22,316 nt of DNA from Mayfieldus profundus (lineage in GTDB: Bacteria; Actinomycetota; Thermoleophilia; Solirubrobacterales; 70-9), in contig JBBPIM010000033.1 in the NCBI GenBank assembly GCA_038040325.1, forward strand, positions 1-22,316, in the 5' to 3' direction. The position numbers and the translations under genes were made by a program. Shown one piece after another: positions 21,487 through 22,316 of this stretch. How positions within the stretch are numbered: the first letter of the stretch is position 1; each line of letters opens with the position of its first letter. The notes beneath the pieces were generated by a model, which searched no databases, was not told where the DNA came from, and worked only from the letters and a program-made list of their open reading frames with translations.

Positions 21487-22316
21487 CTAGTCCTCGGACT
21501 TGGCGGCGCGCGAACGGCCCCGGCCGCCTCTGCGACCGCGGGGACGCCTGCGCGAGGGGCCGGATTCTAGCTTCTCGCCCTCGTCGTCCCCGCCGTCAGC
21601 ACCTGCCCCGTTGCCCGAGGCCTCGACACCCGGCAGCGAGGCCACCGCGGCGGCCCGCTCGACCCGCTCGATTCGCACCAGCTTGCGCTCGCCCACGAAT
21701 GGGCCGCCGCCTGTGACGCTGACGATGTAGGAGTCGACGCGGGCAATCGCGTCGTCGGCGTTGTACATGTGCGGCTCCTCGATCTTCACCAGCACCTCCT
21801 CCCCGACCTTGAACGGCAGTGCCCGCTCCTCGATCTGCGTGCGGCTGCCGGTCTCGACGACCTCGAAGGTGTCGATCGGAAGCGCCTCGCCGCCCTCGAA
21901 ATGGAACTGCTTGCCGGTTTCCTCCTCGAGCTCGGCGAGCCCGCTCTGGGGCTCGATCAGCTCCGCGGCGACCTTGGGATTGACGCGGATCAGGTAGGCG
22001 TCGGGCTTTGCGTCGCCGGCGACGATTTCGCGCAGCTTGCGCAGGCCCTCCAGCGCCACCGTCTCCGCGGAGAGGATCACGCCCGCGCCCTCGCAGGTCG
22101 GGCACGGGGTGGTGAGGATCTCGCGCACGCCGTCGGTGACGTTCTGGCGGGTCATCTCGACCAGCCCCAGCGGAGAGACCTCGACCACGTAGCTCTTCGA
22201 CTTGTCGGCGTCGAGCGCCTTTCGCATGGTCCCCAGCACCTTCTCGCGGTTGCGGCTGCGGGCCATGTCGATGAAGTCGATGACGATGATCCCGCCGATG
22301 TCGCGCAGGCGCAGCT
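21487..22316 (-). CDS. Ribonuclease E/G family protein (5' part beyond window)
   Basis: The last 276 codons of a gene entering from the right edge. It begins in LRLRDIGGIIVIDFIDMARSRNR, the catalytic DNase I-like region whose first and second Asp bind magnesium. It continues with LGLVEMTRQ and the zinc-link motif CPTCEGAG. After about residue 150 of this part comes a beta-rich segment (RALPFKVGEEVLVKIEEPH, then ARVDSYIVSVTGGGPFVGERKLVRIERVE) that could be a TRAM-like RNA-binding domain. The tail is Arg/Gly-rich. These enzymes cut single-stranded RNA in mRNA decay and rRNA maturation. An RNase E/G gene directly before rplU-rpmA is a common arrangement. Whether it is rne or rng cannot be said. 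Confidence 0.93.
   Translation of the reverse strand, partial: LRLRDIGGIIVIDFIDMARSRNREKVLGTMRKALDADKSKSYVVEVSPLGLVEMTRQNVTDGVREILTTPCPTCEGAGVILSAETVALEGLRKLREIVAGDAKPDAYLIRVNPKVAAELIEPQSGLAELEEETGKQFHFEGGEALPIDTFEVVETGSRTQIEERALPFKVGEEVLVKIEEPHMYNADDAIARVDSYIVSVTGGGPFVGERKLVRIERVERAAAVASLPGVEASGNGAGADGGDDEGEKLESGPSRRRPRGRRGGRGRSRAAKSED

Overview
The window is GC-rich, densely packed chromosomal DNA. Gene content, codon use, GTG/TTG starts, a Gram-positive-type SOS operator and the leaderless look of leuS fit a high-GC actinobacterium, most likely class Thermoleophilia (Solirubrobacterales/Gaiellales). That placement is my inference. Almost every gene lies on the minus strand. Only rpsT, a small ABM-like gene and an SRPBCC gene are on the plus strand. 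The long plus-strand open frames are shadows of minus-strand genes.

Layout from the left. A GT39/ArnT-like membrane glycosyltransferase cut by the window edge follows murJ (lipid II flippase); murJ is divergent from rpsT (S20). Next come holA (Pol III delta), a Gly/Pro/Lys-rich membrane-anchored protein of unknown function, comEC and comEA (DNA uptake, 4-base overlap), acylphosphatase, a cupin and leuS. Between leuS and a SpoIIM/DUF95-like membrane protein is a decayed tail of a secreted Ig/FN3-type protein. A small ABM-like barrel gene follows on the plus strand.

The most unusual stretch is 13113-14661. On the minus strand it holds a perfect SOS (LexA) box, a DivIVA-like coiled-coil gene, a second perfect SOS box inside a 22-bp palindrome, and a PD-(D/E)XK nuclease ORF with the E..D..QxK pattern of the homing endonuclease I-Ssp6803I. 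That ORF runs in frame through a tRNA-Ala(GGC) gene and then into a start-less Phd-type antitoxin remnant. This looks like a DNA-damage-controlled module with a tRNA-linked selfish nuclease.

The right part is core housekeeping: rsfS, nadD (no ordinary start codon), proA, proB, a Nudix hydrolase and obgE on the minus strand, an SRPBCC gene on the plus strand, then rpmA (L27), rplU (L21 with a long basic tail) and the 3' part of an RNase E/G gene.

A heptamer tandem repeat (GAGGAAC on the minus strand) occurs four times in frame inside leuS and again just before rplU, where it supplies the Shine-Dalgarno sequence. The same short repeat has therefore been accepted both as coding and as translation-initiation sequence.
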